This document shows positions 8,521 to 17,240 of a stretch of DNA of 64,000 nucleotides, piece after piece. This DNA is from Rhodoferax_B sp049316285. Its GTDB lineage: Bacteria; Pseudomonadota; Gammaproteobacteria; Burkholderiales; Burkholderiaceae_C. Location of the stretch: NCBI RefSeq assembly GCF_049316285.1, contig NZ_JBMOXA010000008.1, positions 1-64,000 on the forward strand, in the 5' to 3' direction. The notes beneath the pieces are model-generated. The model searched no databases, was not told where the DNA came from, and saw only the letters and a program-made list of their open reading frames with translations. Every line of letters starts with the position of its first letter. Within the stretch, counting starts at the first letter, position 1. A program made the translations under genes and the position numbers.

Positions 8521-8784
8521 ATGGCGAAAGAAGACCTGATTGAAATGAGTGGCGTGGTGTCCGAAGTGTTGCCCGATGCACGTTTCCGCGTCACGCTGGA
8601 AAACGGCCACGTGTTGGTGGCATACACCGCCGGCCGCATGCGCAAGCACCGTATCCGTATTCTGGAAGGCGACAAGGTGTCGCTCGAGCTCTCGCCCTAT
8701 GACCTGAGCAAGGGCCGCATCAAGTTCCGCCACATCGAACACCGCAGCCCGCCACCCACCGGTGGCTACCAAGCGCGGCACTAG
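8521..8784 (+). CDS. infA: Translation initiation factor IF-1 (paralogue with extended C-terminus)
   Basis: An 87-residue S1-like OB-fold protein. MAKEDLIEMSGVVSEVLPDA, AYTAGRMRKHRIRI and LSPYDLSKGRI are diagnostic of IF-1, which binds the 30S A site during initiation. Canonical IF-1 is about 72 residues; here some 15 extra residues rich in Pro, His and Arg follow. It is not in the ribosomal-protein spc operon, so it is probably a second copy, common in betaproteobacteria. AGAGAG lies just upstream of the ATG. A terminator follows at 8803-8837. Confidence 0.93.
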   Translation: MAKEDLIEMSGVVSEVLPDARFRVTLENGHVLVAYTAGRMRKHRIRILEGDKVSLELSPYDLSKGRIKFRHIEHRSPPPTGGYQARH

Positions 8785-8802
8785 ACCGCTGCTGCTGCCC
8801 AG

Positions 8803-8837
8803 CCGCCAAGCCTTGTAAAAGGTGCGGCGGTTTTTTT
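8803..8837 (+). terminator. Intrinsic terminator after infA
   Basis: The arms CCGCC (8803-8807) and GGCGG (8826-8830), extended by CCTT/AAGG nearer the loop, form a hairpin followed directly by seven T. It lies 19 nt after the infA stop. Confidence 0.85.
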
Positions 8838-8839
8838 AT

Positions 8840-8895
8840 GCCAAATTGGCTCTCTGTGCAGAGTTCATTAGCGTTATCAGCTACTGAATTTATAG
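8840..8895 (-). repeat. Degenerate member of a 56-bp interspersed repeat
   Basis: Read on the minus strand, this segment aligns without gaps over 56 positions to the repeat at 59911-59966, with roughly 30 identities. Preserved blocks include CTAT, AGC, CGCT, GCC and TTT at equal spacing. It sits just past the infA terminator. As the most diverged member together with 45821-45876, it should be treated as tentative. Confidence 0.4.
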
Positions 8896-8962
8896 TGTAG
8901 AAAAGGGGCGGAGTAGACTCCGCATCCCTGAAGCCTCAAGTCTCCATTTCTGTATTTCTGCC

Positions 8963-9724
8963 ATGACTGAACCCGTTCGACTCGCCAAACGCCTGGCCCA
9001 CCAAATGGGCTGCTCCCGCAGTGTGGCCGAGCAATACATAGAAGGCGGCTGGGTGGCGGTGGATGGGGTGCTGGTCGAAGAGCCTATGGCCCGCGTCACC
9101 GATGCGCAAAGCGTGGTGGTCGACCCCAACGCCTCTCTGGTGGCCCTGCTGCCCATGACCTTGCTGCTGCATGTGCCGCCGGCATATGCGGTGAACCACG
9201 CCGGCCACCGTAGCAAAGGCCAGGACGGTGCATTCGCGCTGCTGACCGCCGAGAACCGATTCAAAAACGACCGCTCAGGCGTGCGCTCCATCAAGAAGCA
9301 CTTTGCGCAACAACAAGTGGTGGCTGCGCTCGATGCTGGCGCCTGCGGCCTGGCCATCTGGACTCAGGATTTCCGAGTGGGTCGCAAGCTGTTTGAAGAC
9401 GCGCAGTACGTCGAACACGAGTACATGGTCGAGATCGATGGTGTGGTCTCGCCGGCGGCTCTGCTGCGCCTGGGCCAGCCGTTCACGATACAGGGCCGCC
9501 GTTTGCCGGCTGTGCGGGTGAGTGTGAGCAGCGCTCGTTCAGATGGTCAGCGCAGCAGCTTGCGTTTTGCCATCAAAGGCCCCGCGCCGCAGCAAGTGGC
9601 CATGATGTGTGAACTGGTGGAGCTGCCGGTGCGCAGCATCAAACGCAGCCGTGTGGGCAGTATTGCCCTGCAGCAGCTAGCCGCCGGGCAGTGGCGCTAC
9701 CTAGCTAGCCACGAACGGTTTTAG
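8963..9724 (+). CDS. S4-domain RNA pseudouridine synthase, RsuA/RluF-like
   Basis: A 253-residue protein with an N-terminal S4 RNA-binding domain (residues about 5-50; VRLAKRLAHQMGCSRSVAEQYIEGGWVAVDG) and a C-terminal RsuA/RluF-like catalytic domain. The catalytic aspartate position is visible in ALDAGACGLAIWTQD, where most relatives have GRLDxxTxGLLLLTND; the Asp is kept but the preceding Arg is Ala. RFAIKGPAPQQVAMMCELV fits the C-terminal part. It probably modifies rRNA, site unknown. The neighbours are unrelated, and the next gene converges 6 nt past the stop. Confidence 0.82.
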   Translation: MTEPVRLAKRLAHQMGCSRSVAEQYIEGGWVAVDGVLVEEPMARVTDAQSVVVDPNASLVALLPMTLLLHVPPAYAVNHAGHRSKGQDGAFALLTAENRFKNDRSGVRSIKKHFAQQQVVAALDAGACGLAIWTQDFRVGRKLFEDAQYVEHEYMVEIDGVVSPAALLRLGQPFTIQGRRLPAVRVSVSSARSDGQRSSLRFAIKGPAPQQVAMMCELVELPVRSIKRSRVGSIALQQLAAGQWRYLASHERF

Positions 9725-9730
9725 AGCGTT

Positions 9731-10219
9731 TCAATTGCCGAACTGCAAGATGCCCGGGAACGCCCAGACCAGCGAGCCCGTCATCACCACGTAGCGCAAG
9801 AACTTGCCTATGGCCATGTAGAACAGGCATGGCCAGAACGGCAGGCGCAGCCAACCGGCCACGGCGCATAACGGGTCGCCGACCAGCGGTAACCAGGCGA
9901 GCAAACAAGCTTTGGGCCCCAAGCGCTCCAGCCAGCCCAACACGCGTGTATGGTGAGACGAGTGGCTGTATTTGTCGGCCACGCGGTGCGCGCCATAGCC
10001 CATCCACCAATCGACCGCGCCGCCCAAGGTGTTGCCGGCGGTGGCCACCAGAACGGCGGGCCAGAACATCTCGGGGTTGAGTTTCACCAGTCCAAACACC
10101 ACCGGTTCCGAGCCCAGTGGCAGCAGGGTGGCGGAAATGAACGAGACGATAAAAACGGTGCTGAGGCCGTACTGCGGCAGCGCCAGCAGTTGTATGAGAT
10201 GTTCGATCCATTGCTCCAT
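9731..10219 (-). CDS. YqaA/DedA-family inner membrane protein
   Basis: A 162-residue membrane protein with about four hydrophobic segments, including STVFIVSFISATLLPLGSE near residue 20-38 and the C-terminal YMAIGKFLRYVVMTGSLVWAF. The pattern GNTLGGAVDWWMGYG and GPKACLLAWLPLVGDPLC is typical of the YqaA branch of the DedA/SNARE-associated superfamily, whose better-known members transport or flip lipid carriers. The specific role here is unknown. It converges with the pseudouridine synthase gene. Confidence 0.85.
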   Translation of the reverse strand: MEQWIEHLIQLLALPQYGLSTVFIVSFISATLLPLGSEPVVFGLVKLNPEMFWPAVLVATAGNTLGGAVDWWMGYGAHRVADKYSHSSHHTRVLGWLERLGPKACLLAWLPLVGDPLCAVAGWLRLPFWPCLFYMAIGKFLRYVVMTGSLVWAFPGILQFGN

Positions 10220-10412
10220 GTGAAGCTCAGTATAGGGAAGCCGCGCTGTTGTTCACGCGGGCTTATCCAAGCAAGATGGAGGGCGATGCCAGAATTTGCA
10301 TCGTAGATTTCAATTGCTGAAATTTTGAGCAGCTAGAATCGCTGGCTTCCCCCCAAGACTTCCCACGGACCCGCCTGATCGCCGCTTGCGCTGCGTTGCC
10401 CTTCCATTTCTC

Positions 10413-11465
10413 ATGCAGATTGGCCCTTATTCCCTGCCGAACAACTTGTTCGTCGCCCCCATGGCGGGTGTGACGGATAGGCCGTTCCGGCGCCTGTGCA
10501 AGGCGCTGGGGGCAGGTTATGCCGTCAGCGAAATGGTGACTTCGCGGCGCGACCTGTGGAACACGCTGAAAACCTCGCGCCGTGCCAACCACGATGGCGA
10601 GGCCGCGCCCATTGCGGTGCAGATCGCCGGTACCGAGCCGCAAATGATGGCCGAGGCCGCGGTCTACAACATCGAGCGTGGCGCGCAGATCATCGACATC
10701 AACATGGGTTGCCCGGCGAAAAAGGTCTGCAACAAGTGGGCTGGCTCGGCGCTGATGCAGGACGAAGACCTGGCCACGGCGATCGCGCAAGCGGTGGTCG
10801 AGGTGTGTGCGCCACACCAGGTGCCCGTGACCTTGAAGATGCGCACCGGCTGGTGCCAAACGCACAAAAATGCCTTGGTGCTGGCGCGCCGTTTTGAAGA
10901 CGTGGGTGTGCAAATGCTCACCGTGCATGGCCGCACGCGCGAACAAGGCTACAAGGGCCACGCCGAGTACGACACCATTGCCGCCGTCAAGGCGGCGGTA
11001 CACATTCCGGTGGTCGCCAATGGCGACCTCAACACCGCTGAAAAGGTGCGTGATGTATTGGCCGCAACCGGCGCGGATGCGGCCATGATAGGCCGCGCCG
11101 CGCAAGGGCGGCCGTGGATCTTCCGCGAAGTGGCGCACTTCCTGGCCACGGGCACGCATCTGGCGCAGCCCTTGGTGGTGGAAGTGCAGCGCCTGCTGCT
11201 CGACCACCTGGAAGACCACTACAGCCTTTACGGCGACTACACCGGTGTGCGCAGCGCGCGCAAACACATAGGCTGGTACATCCGGCATCTGCCGGGGGGA
11301 GACGCGTTCCGCAGCCAAATGAATGTGCTGGAGCAGCCCAGTCAACAACTGGCCGCGGTGAAAAACTATTTTGAGGCGATGGCCGACCGGATGGACCGGA
11401 TGCCCGCCCCGCTGCCGGGCACCACGTCCGACAGTGCTGAAGAACAAGAGGAGAGTGCTGCGTGA
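10413..11465 (+). CDS. dusB: tRNA-dihydrouridine synthase DusB
   Basis: A 350-residue FMN enzyme reducing specific uridines in the tRNA D-loop. The FMN-binding start APMAGVTDRPFRRL is near residues 15-28 and the catalytic cysteine C100 is in NMGCPAKKVCNK. VANGDLNT and IGRAAQGRPWIF are further phosphate-binding motifs. ATG at 10413 (MQIGPYSLP) is chosen over the upstream start at 10386 because homologues begin there. It overlaps fis by 4 nt, the dusB-fis arrangement conserved in proteobacteria. Confidence 0.96.
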   Translation: MQIGPYSLPNNLFVAPMAGVTDRPFRRLCKALGAGYAVSEMVTSRRDLWNTLKTSRRANHDGEAAPIAVQIAGTEPQMMAEAAVYNIERGAQIIDINMGCPAKKVCNKWAGSALMQDEDLATAIAQAVVEVCAPHQVPVTLKMRTGWCQTHKNALVLARRFEDVGVQMLTVHGRTREQGYKGHAEYDTIAAVKAAVHIPVVANGDLNTAEKVRDVLAATGADAAMIGRAAQGRPWIFREVAHFLATGTHLAQPLVVEVQRLLLDHLEDHYSLYGDYTGVRSARKHIGWYIRHLPGGDAFRSQMNVLEQPSQQLAAVKNYFEAMADRMDRMPAPLPGTTSDSAEEQEESAA

Positions 11466-11698
11466 GCAAAAAACACCTACAAGAATGCATACGAGAGAGT
11501 CTTGAGGATTACTTCACCGACCTGCATGGCATCGAGCCCAATGGCATGTACGACATGATGGTGCGCGCCATGGAAAAACCCTTGCTGGAAGTGGTGATGG
11601 CGCATGCCGACCAGAACCAGTCACGCGCGGCCGAATGGCTGGGCATGAACCGCAACACCTTGCGCAAGAAGTTGCTTGAGCACAAGCTCGCCAAATAA
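11462..11698 (+). CDS. fis: DNA-binding protein Fis
   Basis: A 78-residue nucleoid protein with the Fis helix-turn-helix at the C-terminus (QSRAAEWLGMNRNTLRKKL). Betaproteobacterial Fis is usually about 75-80 residues, shorter than the 98 of E. coli. Translation starts at GTG 11462 inside the dusB stop region, giving translational coupling. It bends DNA and adjusts transcription of stable RNA and other genes. Confidence 0.95.
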   Translation: MSKKHLQECIRESLEDYFTDLHGIEPNGMYDMMVRAMEKPLLEVVMAHADQNQSRAAEWLGMNRNTLRKKLLEHKLAK

Positions 11699-11767
11699 AA
11701 AATCGCCAGGCCTTCTGCACCAGCCGGCCCTGGCCACACCTGTTACCCCAGCCTCCAAAAAACGACT

Positions 11768-13369
11768 ATGAACGCACTGATTTCCGTATCCGACAAGACC
11801 GGCGTACTCGAGTTCGCCCAAGCCCTGCATGCGCTGGGCATCAAGCTGCTTTCCACCGGCGGCACCGCCAAGCTGCTGATGGACGCGGGCTTGCCCGTGA
11901 CCGAAGTGGCCGAGCACACCGGCTTTCCTGAAATGCTGGACGGTCGTGTAAAAACGCTGCACCCGAAGATCCACGGCGGCCTGCTGGCGCGCCGCGATGT
12001 GCCGGCCCATGTGGCCGCCATCCAGGAACACGGCATTGACACCATCGACCTGCTGGTGGTCAACCTGTACCCGTTTGAGGCTACCGTGGCCAAGCCCGGC
12101 TGCACGCTGGCCGACGCGATTGAAAACATCGACATCGGCGGCCCGGCCATGGTGCGCAGCGCCGCCAAGAACTGGAACGACGTGGGTGTGGTCACCGACG
12201 CATCGCAATACCCGGCTGTGCTGGCCGACCTCCAGGCGCAAAAGAAGTTGTCCGCCAAGCTGCGCTTCAGCCTGTCGGTCGCTGCCTTCAACCGTATCGC
12301 GCAGTACGACTCGGCCATCAGCGACTACCTGTCTTCGGTCACGTTCGAAGAAGAAAAACTGAGCGAAGAATACGTGCCCACACGCAGTGCCTTCCCGGGC
12401 CAAAGCAATGGCAGCTTCATCAAGCTGCAAGACCTGCGCTACGGCGAAAACCCACACCAGCAAGCCGCGTTTTACCGCGACCTGTACCCCGCGCCGGGTT
12501 CGCTGGTCACGGCCGAGCAATTGCAAGGCAAGGAGCTCAGCTACAACAACATCGCCGACGCCGATGCCGCATGGGAATGTGTCAAGAGCTTCGACGTGCC
12601 AGCCTGTGTGATCGTCAAACACGCCAACCCTTGCGGCGTGGCCGTGGGTGATGACGCCTTGGCCTCGTACAACAAGGCCTTCCAGACCGACCCGACCAGC
12701 GCCTTCGGCGGCATCATCGCCTTCAACCGCGTGGTGGATGGTGCAGCCGCACAGCAGGTGAGCAAGCAGTTTGTCGAAGTGCTGATGGCACCCGAGTTCA
12801 CCGCTGAAGCGTTGGAAATCTTCAAGGCCAAAGCCAATGTGCGTTTGCTGAAGATTGCCCTGCCTGCGCCCGGTGGCACAAGCGACTGGCAACGTGGCCG
12901 AAACGCCGTGGACGCCAAACGCATTGGCTCCGGCCTGTTGCTGCAAACGGCAGACAACCGCGAACTCGCGGCCAGCGAGTTGAAGGTGGTCACGCTCAAG
13001 CAACCAACACCACAAGAGTTGGAAGACCTGTTGTTCGCCTGGAAGGTGGCCAAGTACGTCAAGAGCAACGCCATTGTGTTCTGTAAGGACGGCATGACCA
13101 TGGGTGTGGGCGCCGGCCAGATGAGCCGCCTCGACTCGGCCCGCATCGCCAGCATCAAGGCCAGCCACGCCAAGCTCAGCCTGCAAGGCACGGTGGTGGC
13201 GAGTGATGCGTTTTTCCCCTTCCGCGACGGCCTGGACGTGGTGGTGGACGCCGGTGCGACCTGCGTCATCCAACCCGGTGGCAGCATGCGCGACCAGGAA
13301 GTCATAGACGCCGCCAACCAGCGCGGTGTGGCCATGGTGTTCTCGGGTGTGCGCCACTTCCGGCACTAA
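11768..13369 (+). CDS. purH: Bifunctional AICAR transformylase/IMP cyclohydrolase PurH
   Basis: A 533-residue enzyme catalysing the last two steps of de novo IMP synthesis. The N-terminal MGS-like cyclohydrolase domain covers about residues 1-200 (ALISVSDKTG, LLSTGGTAKLL, GRVKTLHPKIHGG). The transformylase domain follows, with the catalytic KHANPCG motif near residue 282 and SDAFFPFRDGLD near the C-terminus. It lies 69 nt after fis and ends in a palindromic terminator. Confidence 0.97.
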   Translation: MNALISVSDKTGVLEFAQALHALGIKLLSTGGTAKLLMDAGLPVTEVAEHTGFPEMLDGRVKTLHPKIHGGLLARRDVPAHVAAIQEHGIDTIDLLVVNLYPFEATVAKPGCTLADAIENIDIGGPAMVRSAAKNWNDVGVVTDASQYPAVLADLQAQKKLSAKLRFSLSVAAFNRIAQYDSAISDYLSSVTFEEEKLSEEYVPTRSAFPGQSNGSFIKLQDLRYGENPHQQAAFYRDLYPAPGSLVTAEQLQGKELSYNNIADADAAWECVKSFDVPACVIVKHANPCGVAVGDDALASYNKAFQTDPTSAFGGIIAFNRVVDGAAAQQVSKQFVEVLMAPEFTAEALEIFKAKANVRLLKIALPAPGGTSDWQRGRNAVDAKRIGSGLLLQTADNRELAASELKVVTLKQPTPQELEDLLFAWKVAKYVKSNAIVFCKDGMTMGVGAGQMSRLDSARIASIKASHAKLSLQGTVVASDAFFPFRDGLDVVVDAGATCVIQPGGSMRDQEVIDAANQRGVAMVFSGVRHFRH

Positions 13370-13385
13370 GCGGCCATGGCGTTGA

Positions 13386-13421
13386 CCAACAAAAAAGGAG
13401 CCTAGGCTCCTTTTTTGTTGG
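13386..13421. terminator. Perfectly palindromic terminator after purH
   Basis: A 36-nt perfect palindrome centred on CCTAGG at 13403/13404, with six A before GGAGCC and six T after GGCTCC. Because it is symmetrical it can end transcription of purH rightward and of the convergent glycine-zipper gene leftward. Confidence 0.92.
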
Positions 13422-13439
13422 GTTAAGACTTCGCCAGCT

Positions 13440-14096
13440 TTAACGCCAGTGGCCGTGACCGCCCGAGCTGTAACCCAGGTTCAGCGACACACCAATGGGT
13501 GAGACAAAAGGCGCGGCATACGGCGTCGCCTGGTACCAGCCCACGGGGGCCGGTGCCGGTGCAATCACGGGCGGAGCGTACACACCTTCCGTCTGCATCA
13601 CTGGCTGATGGGCCGGCATGGTCTGCACGGCGGGGCTGACCTGCAGCGGAATGCTTGGGCCAGGATCTTGAGGCAATTGCACGGTGTATTGTTTGCCCGC
13701 ATATTCATAGACCACGTTGTAGCCCATGGTGCGGTTCTCATACACGTTTTGTGTGCCGCAGTTTTGCACCGTCTGGTACTGGGTACCGCCAGGGCCCTGG
13801 ATGCTATTGCCCAGAAGGGCTCCGCCCACGACACCCAGGCCAGTTGCCACCGCGCGCCCCGAGCCTCCGCCCACCGCATTGCCCAGCACACCGCCCGCGA
13901 TCGCGCCCAGCAGCGCGCCGGCACCCGAGGGGGCCGACTGCGTGGCGACCTGTTGTGTGCTGCACACCTGTCGCGGTACCGCGACCTGCTGCACCACCGC
14001 AGTCGAAGACAACACCCGCCCATATTCCTGGGCAGACGCCACAGACACAAGGCCGGTGCCAAGGGCCAGAACTGACAGCACAAGGATTTTTTTCAT
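13440..14096 (-). CDS. Glycine-zipper 2TM domain periplasmic or outer-membrane protein
   Basis: A 218-residue exported protein. It has a signal peptide (MKKILVLSVLALGTGLVSVASA, cut before QEYG) and a glycine-zipper region at about residues 58-100 (GALLGAIAGGVLGNAVGGG, then GLGVVGGALLGN). A Pro/Ala-rich tail ends in GHGHWR. It belongs to the Rickettsia 17-kDa-antigen-like group of envelope proteins with no assigned biochemical function. It is followed by the purH terminator and has its own 142-bp upstream region. Confidence 0.85.
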   Translation of the reverse strand: MKKILVLSVLALGTGLVSVASAQEYGRVLSSTAVVQQVAVPRQVCSTQQVATQSAPSGAGALLGAIAGGVLGNAVGGGSGRAVATGLGVVGGALLGNSIQGPGGTQYQTVQNCGTQNVYENRTMGYNVVYEYAGKQYTVQLPQDPGPSIPLQVSPAVQTMPAHQPVMQTEGVYAPPVIAPAPAPVGWYQATPYAAPFVSPIGVSLNLGYSSGGHGHWR

Positions 14097-14238
14097 GATG
14101 GGGTTTAGAGGGGCGTGTTCAGCGGAAGTTTGAACCTTTACACGGCCTTTTCAAATCCAGCCTCTGTCTGCCTGTGTGCGGAGCGTAAACATTGGGGGCT
14201 GAATTGACACTTCAGGCAATGCTGAAGTGCGCAGGCAG

Positions 14239-15531
14239 CTATTCTTTTGGAAGCGTTTTGAACGCCACGCGTGCGGCTTCAATGGTGGCGTCGATGTCGG
14301 CATCGGTGTGCGCCGCGCTCACAAAGCCGGCTTCGTAGAGTGCTGGCGCAATGTACACACCCTGGTCTAGCAGCCCGTGGAACAGGTGGTTGAAACGTGG
14401 GTTGCTGCTGCGCATCACCTGGCTGTAGTTCTGCGGCAACTCGGGCAACAGGAAGAAGCCAAACATGCCGCCTTCACTCTCGGTGCAGAACGGCACACCT
14501 TCGGCATCGGCTGCCGCTTGTAGGCCCTGTACCAGGCGTTTGGTTTTGGCGCCCAGGGCTTGGTAAAAGCCAGGTTTGGCGATTTCGCGCAGCGTGGCCA
14601 GCCCACAAGCAGTGGCCACCGGGTTGCCCGATAAGGTGCCGGCCTGATAAACCGGCCCCATAGGCGCCAGTTGTTCCATGATCGCGCGCGGGCCACCAAA
14701 GGCCGCCAACGGCATGCCGCCGCCAATTACCTTGCCCATCACGGTCAGGTCGGGCTTGATGCCCAACACACCTTGCGCGCCTTGCAGGCCAACACGGAAG
14801 CCTGTCATCACCTCGTCGAACAACAGCAGCGCGCCGTGCTGCGTGCACAGTTCACGGCAGCGCTTGGCAAAGGCCGGCGTGGCGCGCACAAAGTTCATGT
14901 TGCCGGCGATGGCTTCTATCATCAAACAAGCGATGTCGTGGCCGTGCAGCGCAAAGGCTTCTTCCAACTGCGTCAGGTTGTTGTATTCGAGTACCAGCGT
15001 GTGCTGCACCACTTCGGGCGGCACGCCAGCCGAAGTGGGATTGCCAAACGTCGCCAGGCCCGAGCCGGCCTTCACCAGCAGCGCATCGGCATGGCCGTGG
15101 TAACAACCCTCAAACTTGATGATGTGTTTGCGGCCCGTGGCGCCGCGCGCCAGGCGCAGTGCACTCATGGCGGCCTCGGTGCCGGAACTGACCAGGCGCA
15201 CCATTTCCATAGACGGCAGCAACTGCAGGATTTGCTCGGCCAACTCGACTTCGCGTTCCGTGGGCGCGCCGAACGAGAAGCCGTCCAGCGCGGCCTTTTG
15301 CACCGCTTCCAGCACCGCGGGGTGGCCGTGGCCCAGGATCATGGGCCCCCAGGAGCCGATGTAGTCGATGTAACGCTTGTTGTCAGCGTCCCAGAAGTAG
15401 GCGCCTTCCGCGCGGCGGATGAAGCGTGGCGTGCCGCCCACGGCCTTGAACGCACGGACCGGGGAGTTCACGCCACCGGGAATCACTTTTTGGGCGCGGG
15501 CAAAGAGTTCGGCGTTCAAGTCCTGGTGCAT
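14239..15531 (-). CDS. hemL: Glutamate-1-semialdehyde 2,1-aminomutase HemL
   Basis: A 430-residue PLP enzyme making 5-aminolevulinate for heme in the C5 pathway. FDEVMTGFRVG carries the cofactor-binding Asp, and the Schiff-base lysine is K267 in VMGKVIGGGMP. AGTLSGNPVA follows as in family members. It begins 28 nt downstream of the ThiD-like gene on the minus strand only in map terms: transcription runs leftward from 15531, away from that gene's stop at 15560, so the two are probably one operon. Confidence 0.97.
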   Translation of the reverse strand: MHQDLNAELFARAQKVIPGGVNSPVRAFKAVGGTPRFIRRAEGAYFWDADNKRYIDYIGSWGPMILGHGHPAVLEAVQKAALDGFSFGAPTEREVELAEQILQLLPSMEMVRLVSSGTEAAMSALRLARGATGRKHIIKFEGCYHGHADALLVKAGSGLATFGNPTSAGVPPEVVQHTLVLEYNNLTQLEEAFALHGHDIACLMIEAIAGNMNFVRATPAFAKRCRELCTQHGALLLFDEVMTGFRVGLQGAQGVLGIKPDLTVMGKVIGGGMPLAAFGGPRAIMEQLAPMGPVYQAGTLSGNPVATACGLATLREIAKPGFYQALGAKTKRLVQGLQAAADAEGVPFCTESEGGMFGFFLLPELPQNYSQVMRSSNPRFNHLFHGLLDQGVYIAPALYEAGFVSAAHTDADIDATIEAARVAFKTLPKE

Positions 15532-15559
15532 GTCTGGGGCGATTTAATAGAGTTTGGGA

Positions 15560-16504
15560 TCAATGGCGCGTATTGCTGGGCGTGGCTTCGAGTGCGGCCA
15601 AGGCCAACTTGGTTTCCTCGTCCATCTCGTCGTCTTCAGCTTCTTCATCTTCGTCGGGCTGCGCCCAGAACATGCGGTCGGGGATGACGTGGCCCATGCC
15701 GGGGCGAAAGCCCGCGTCTAGGCAGCGATCGAGGTAGCTCAGCGCTTCGCGTGTGGCCTCGGCCAGGTCGGTGCCGCCCGCCAGCAACGCCGCCAGCGCG
15801 GCTGAAAGCGTGTCGCCAGCCCCGGTGAACACGGCTTCGAAAAGCTCGAACTTGCTGCTGGCCATGATGGCTTGCGGGCTGGCCAAAACGTTGTCTACAT
15901 GTTGCTCGGGCAGCGGAATGCCCGTGACCAAGGTATAGGCCACGCCCATTTCGGCGGCCACCTTGGCGATGTCCCGCGGCGTGGGGTTGCGTTCGCCTTC
16001 CCAGTCCGGCAGCAGCCAGCGGCGCAGCGTACTGTGGTGCCCAACCAACACCGTGGTTTGCGGCAACATCAGTTCCCGGAAGGCGTCCAGATATTCGTCA
16101 ATCTTGGATTCATCCCACCACGACAGGTTGGGCATGTAGGCCACCACCGGTACCTCGGCGTAGTCGGCCGTGATCTCGGCGATGACGCTGATGTTTTCTG
16201 GGTCGCCGACAAAACCGACCTTGATGACCTGCACGGTCATATCTTCCAGAACCGCGCGTGCTTGCTCGCTCACGGCCTCATCATCAAAACCAAAGTGTTC
16301 GAAAATCTCGCCGGTATCGCGGGCGTAGGCACCTGTTACAACTGGCAGGCAGTGGGCGCCTACGGAGGCGATGGTGGAAACGTCAGCCGACAGGCCACCT
16401 GCGCCGCTGGGGTCGCTGGCATTGAAGACCATGACACAGGCGGGGCTGCCAAGATCGTCGTCTTCACCGTCTTCAAGGGGTAAGTCAGTGGGGGATGTTG
16501 TCAT
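15560..16504 (-). CDS. ThiD-like hydroxymethylpyrimidine/phosphomethylpyrimidine kinase
   Basis: A 314-residue ribokinase-fold protein. DPSGAGGLSADVSTIASVGAH and the C-terminal anion-hole FTGAGDTLSAALAALLAGG are the signatures of ThiD, which phosphorylates HMP and HMP-P in thiamine synthesis. The protein carries an acidic N-terminal leader and an acidic C-terminal tail (about residues 280-300), making it longer than the usual ~270. Some residues between the motifs diverge from E. coli ThiD, so related pyridoxal kinase activity is possible. It is divergent from rubredoxin and upstream of hemL. Confidence 0.8.
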   Translation of the reverse strand: MTTSPTDLPLEDGEDDDLGSPACVMVFNASDPSGAGGLSADVSTIASVGAHCLPVVTGAYARDTGEIFEHFGFDDEAVSEQARAVLEDMTVQVIKVGFVGDPENISVIAEITADYAEVPVVAYMPNLSWWDESKIDEYLDAFRELMLPQTTVLVGHHSTLRRWLLPDWEGERNPTPRDIAKVAAEMGVAYTLVTGIPLPEQHVDNVLASPQAIMASSKFELFEAVFTGAGDTLSAALAALLAGGTDLAEATREALSYLDRCLDAGFRPGMGHVIPDRMFWAQPDEDEEAEDDEMDEETKLALAALEATPSNTRH

Positions 16505-16600
16505 GGGGCCGAGAGATTCTGGCTAGGTGGCGAACAAGCCTATGGAAGGCACTGCTGCGTCGATACAATCGTTGCATTCTATTCGAAGGCCCCTTAAGCT

Positions 16601-16783
16601 GTGACTGATACAAAAGATACAAAAACTTGGATGTGCTTGATTTGCGGATGGATCTACGATGAAGCCACCGGCTCTCCAGAAGAAGGCATCGCACCGGGCA
16701 CGGCCTGGGCCGATGTGCCTATGAACTGGACGTGTCCTGAATGCGGCGCACGCAAAGACGATTTCGAAATGGTGCAGATTTAA
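16601..16783 (+). CDS. Rubredoxin
   Basis: A 60-residue one-iron electron carrier. The iron ligands are C12, C15, C45 and C48 in CLICG and CPECG, and the aromatic core (WIYDEATG, NWTCP) is intact. GTG at 16601 is used as the start because no ATG precedes the first Cys pair in frame. It lies upstream of the pilG operon on the same strand, 58 nt from the pilG start, an arrangement often seen in Burkholderiales. Confidence 0.95.
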   Translation: MTDTKDTKTWMCLICGWIYDEATGSPEEGIAPGTAWADVPMNWTCPECGARKDDFEMVQI

Positions 16784-16841
16784 CCCTGGGCTGTAACAGC
16801 GGCAGGGTTGCGTGAGGCAAGGTCTTTCAGGAGCCGCATTA

Positions 16842-17240
16842 GTGAGTACAAGCGCATTGACCCTCAAGGTCCTGGTGGTAGATGACAGCAACACCATCCG
16901 CCGCAGCGCCGAGATTTTCCTCAAGCAGGGCGGTCACGAGGTGTTGCTGGCCGAAGATGGTTTTGATGCCCTCTCCAAAATCAACGACCACAGCCCGCAA
17001 CTGATTTTCTGCGACATCCTGATGCCCAAGCTGGATGGCTACCAGACCTGCGCCATCATCAAGCGCAACCCCCTTTTTTCCGCAATCCCGGTGGTCATGC
17101 TGTCTTCAAAAGACGGTGTGTTCGACAAAGCGCGCGGCCGCATGGTGGGCTCGCAGGACTACTTGACCAAACCCTTTACCAAAGACCAGTTGCTGCAGGC
17201 GGTACAACAGTTCGGTGCTGCAGCGCAAGGAGTTGCTTGA
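16842..17240 (+). CDS. pilG: Twitching-motility response regulator PilG
   Basis: A single-domain CheY-like receiver of 132 residues. The acidic pocket DD at residues 14-15, phosphoacceptor D58 (FCDILMPK) and the conserved Lys in DYLTKPF are visible. GTG at 16842 is chosen because AGGAG lies 8 nt upstream and the longer GTG at 16812 adds only non-conserved residues. It is the first gene of a Pil-Chp chemosensory operon controlling type IV pilus extension and retraction. Its stop overlaps the pilH start. Confidence 0.93.
   Translation: MSTSALTLKVLVVDDSNTIRRSAEIFLKQGGHEVLLAEDGFDALSKINDHSPQLIFCDILMPKLDGYQTCAIIKRNPLFSAIPVVMLSSKDGVFDKARGRMVGSQDYLTKPFTKDQLLQAVQQFGAAAQGVA

Noticed and set aside
10302..10357. 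A fifth copy of the 56-bp repeat before dusB
   Set aside because: A TTGCTGAAATTTTGAGCAGC segment looks similar, but the spacing between blocks differs and the second half does not match.
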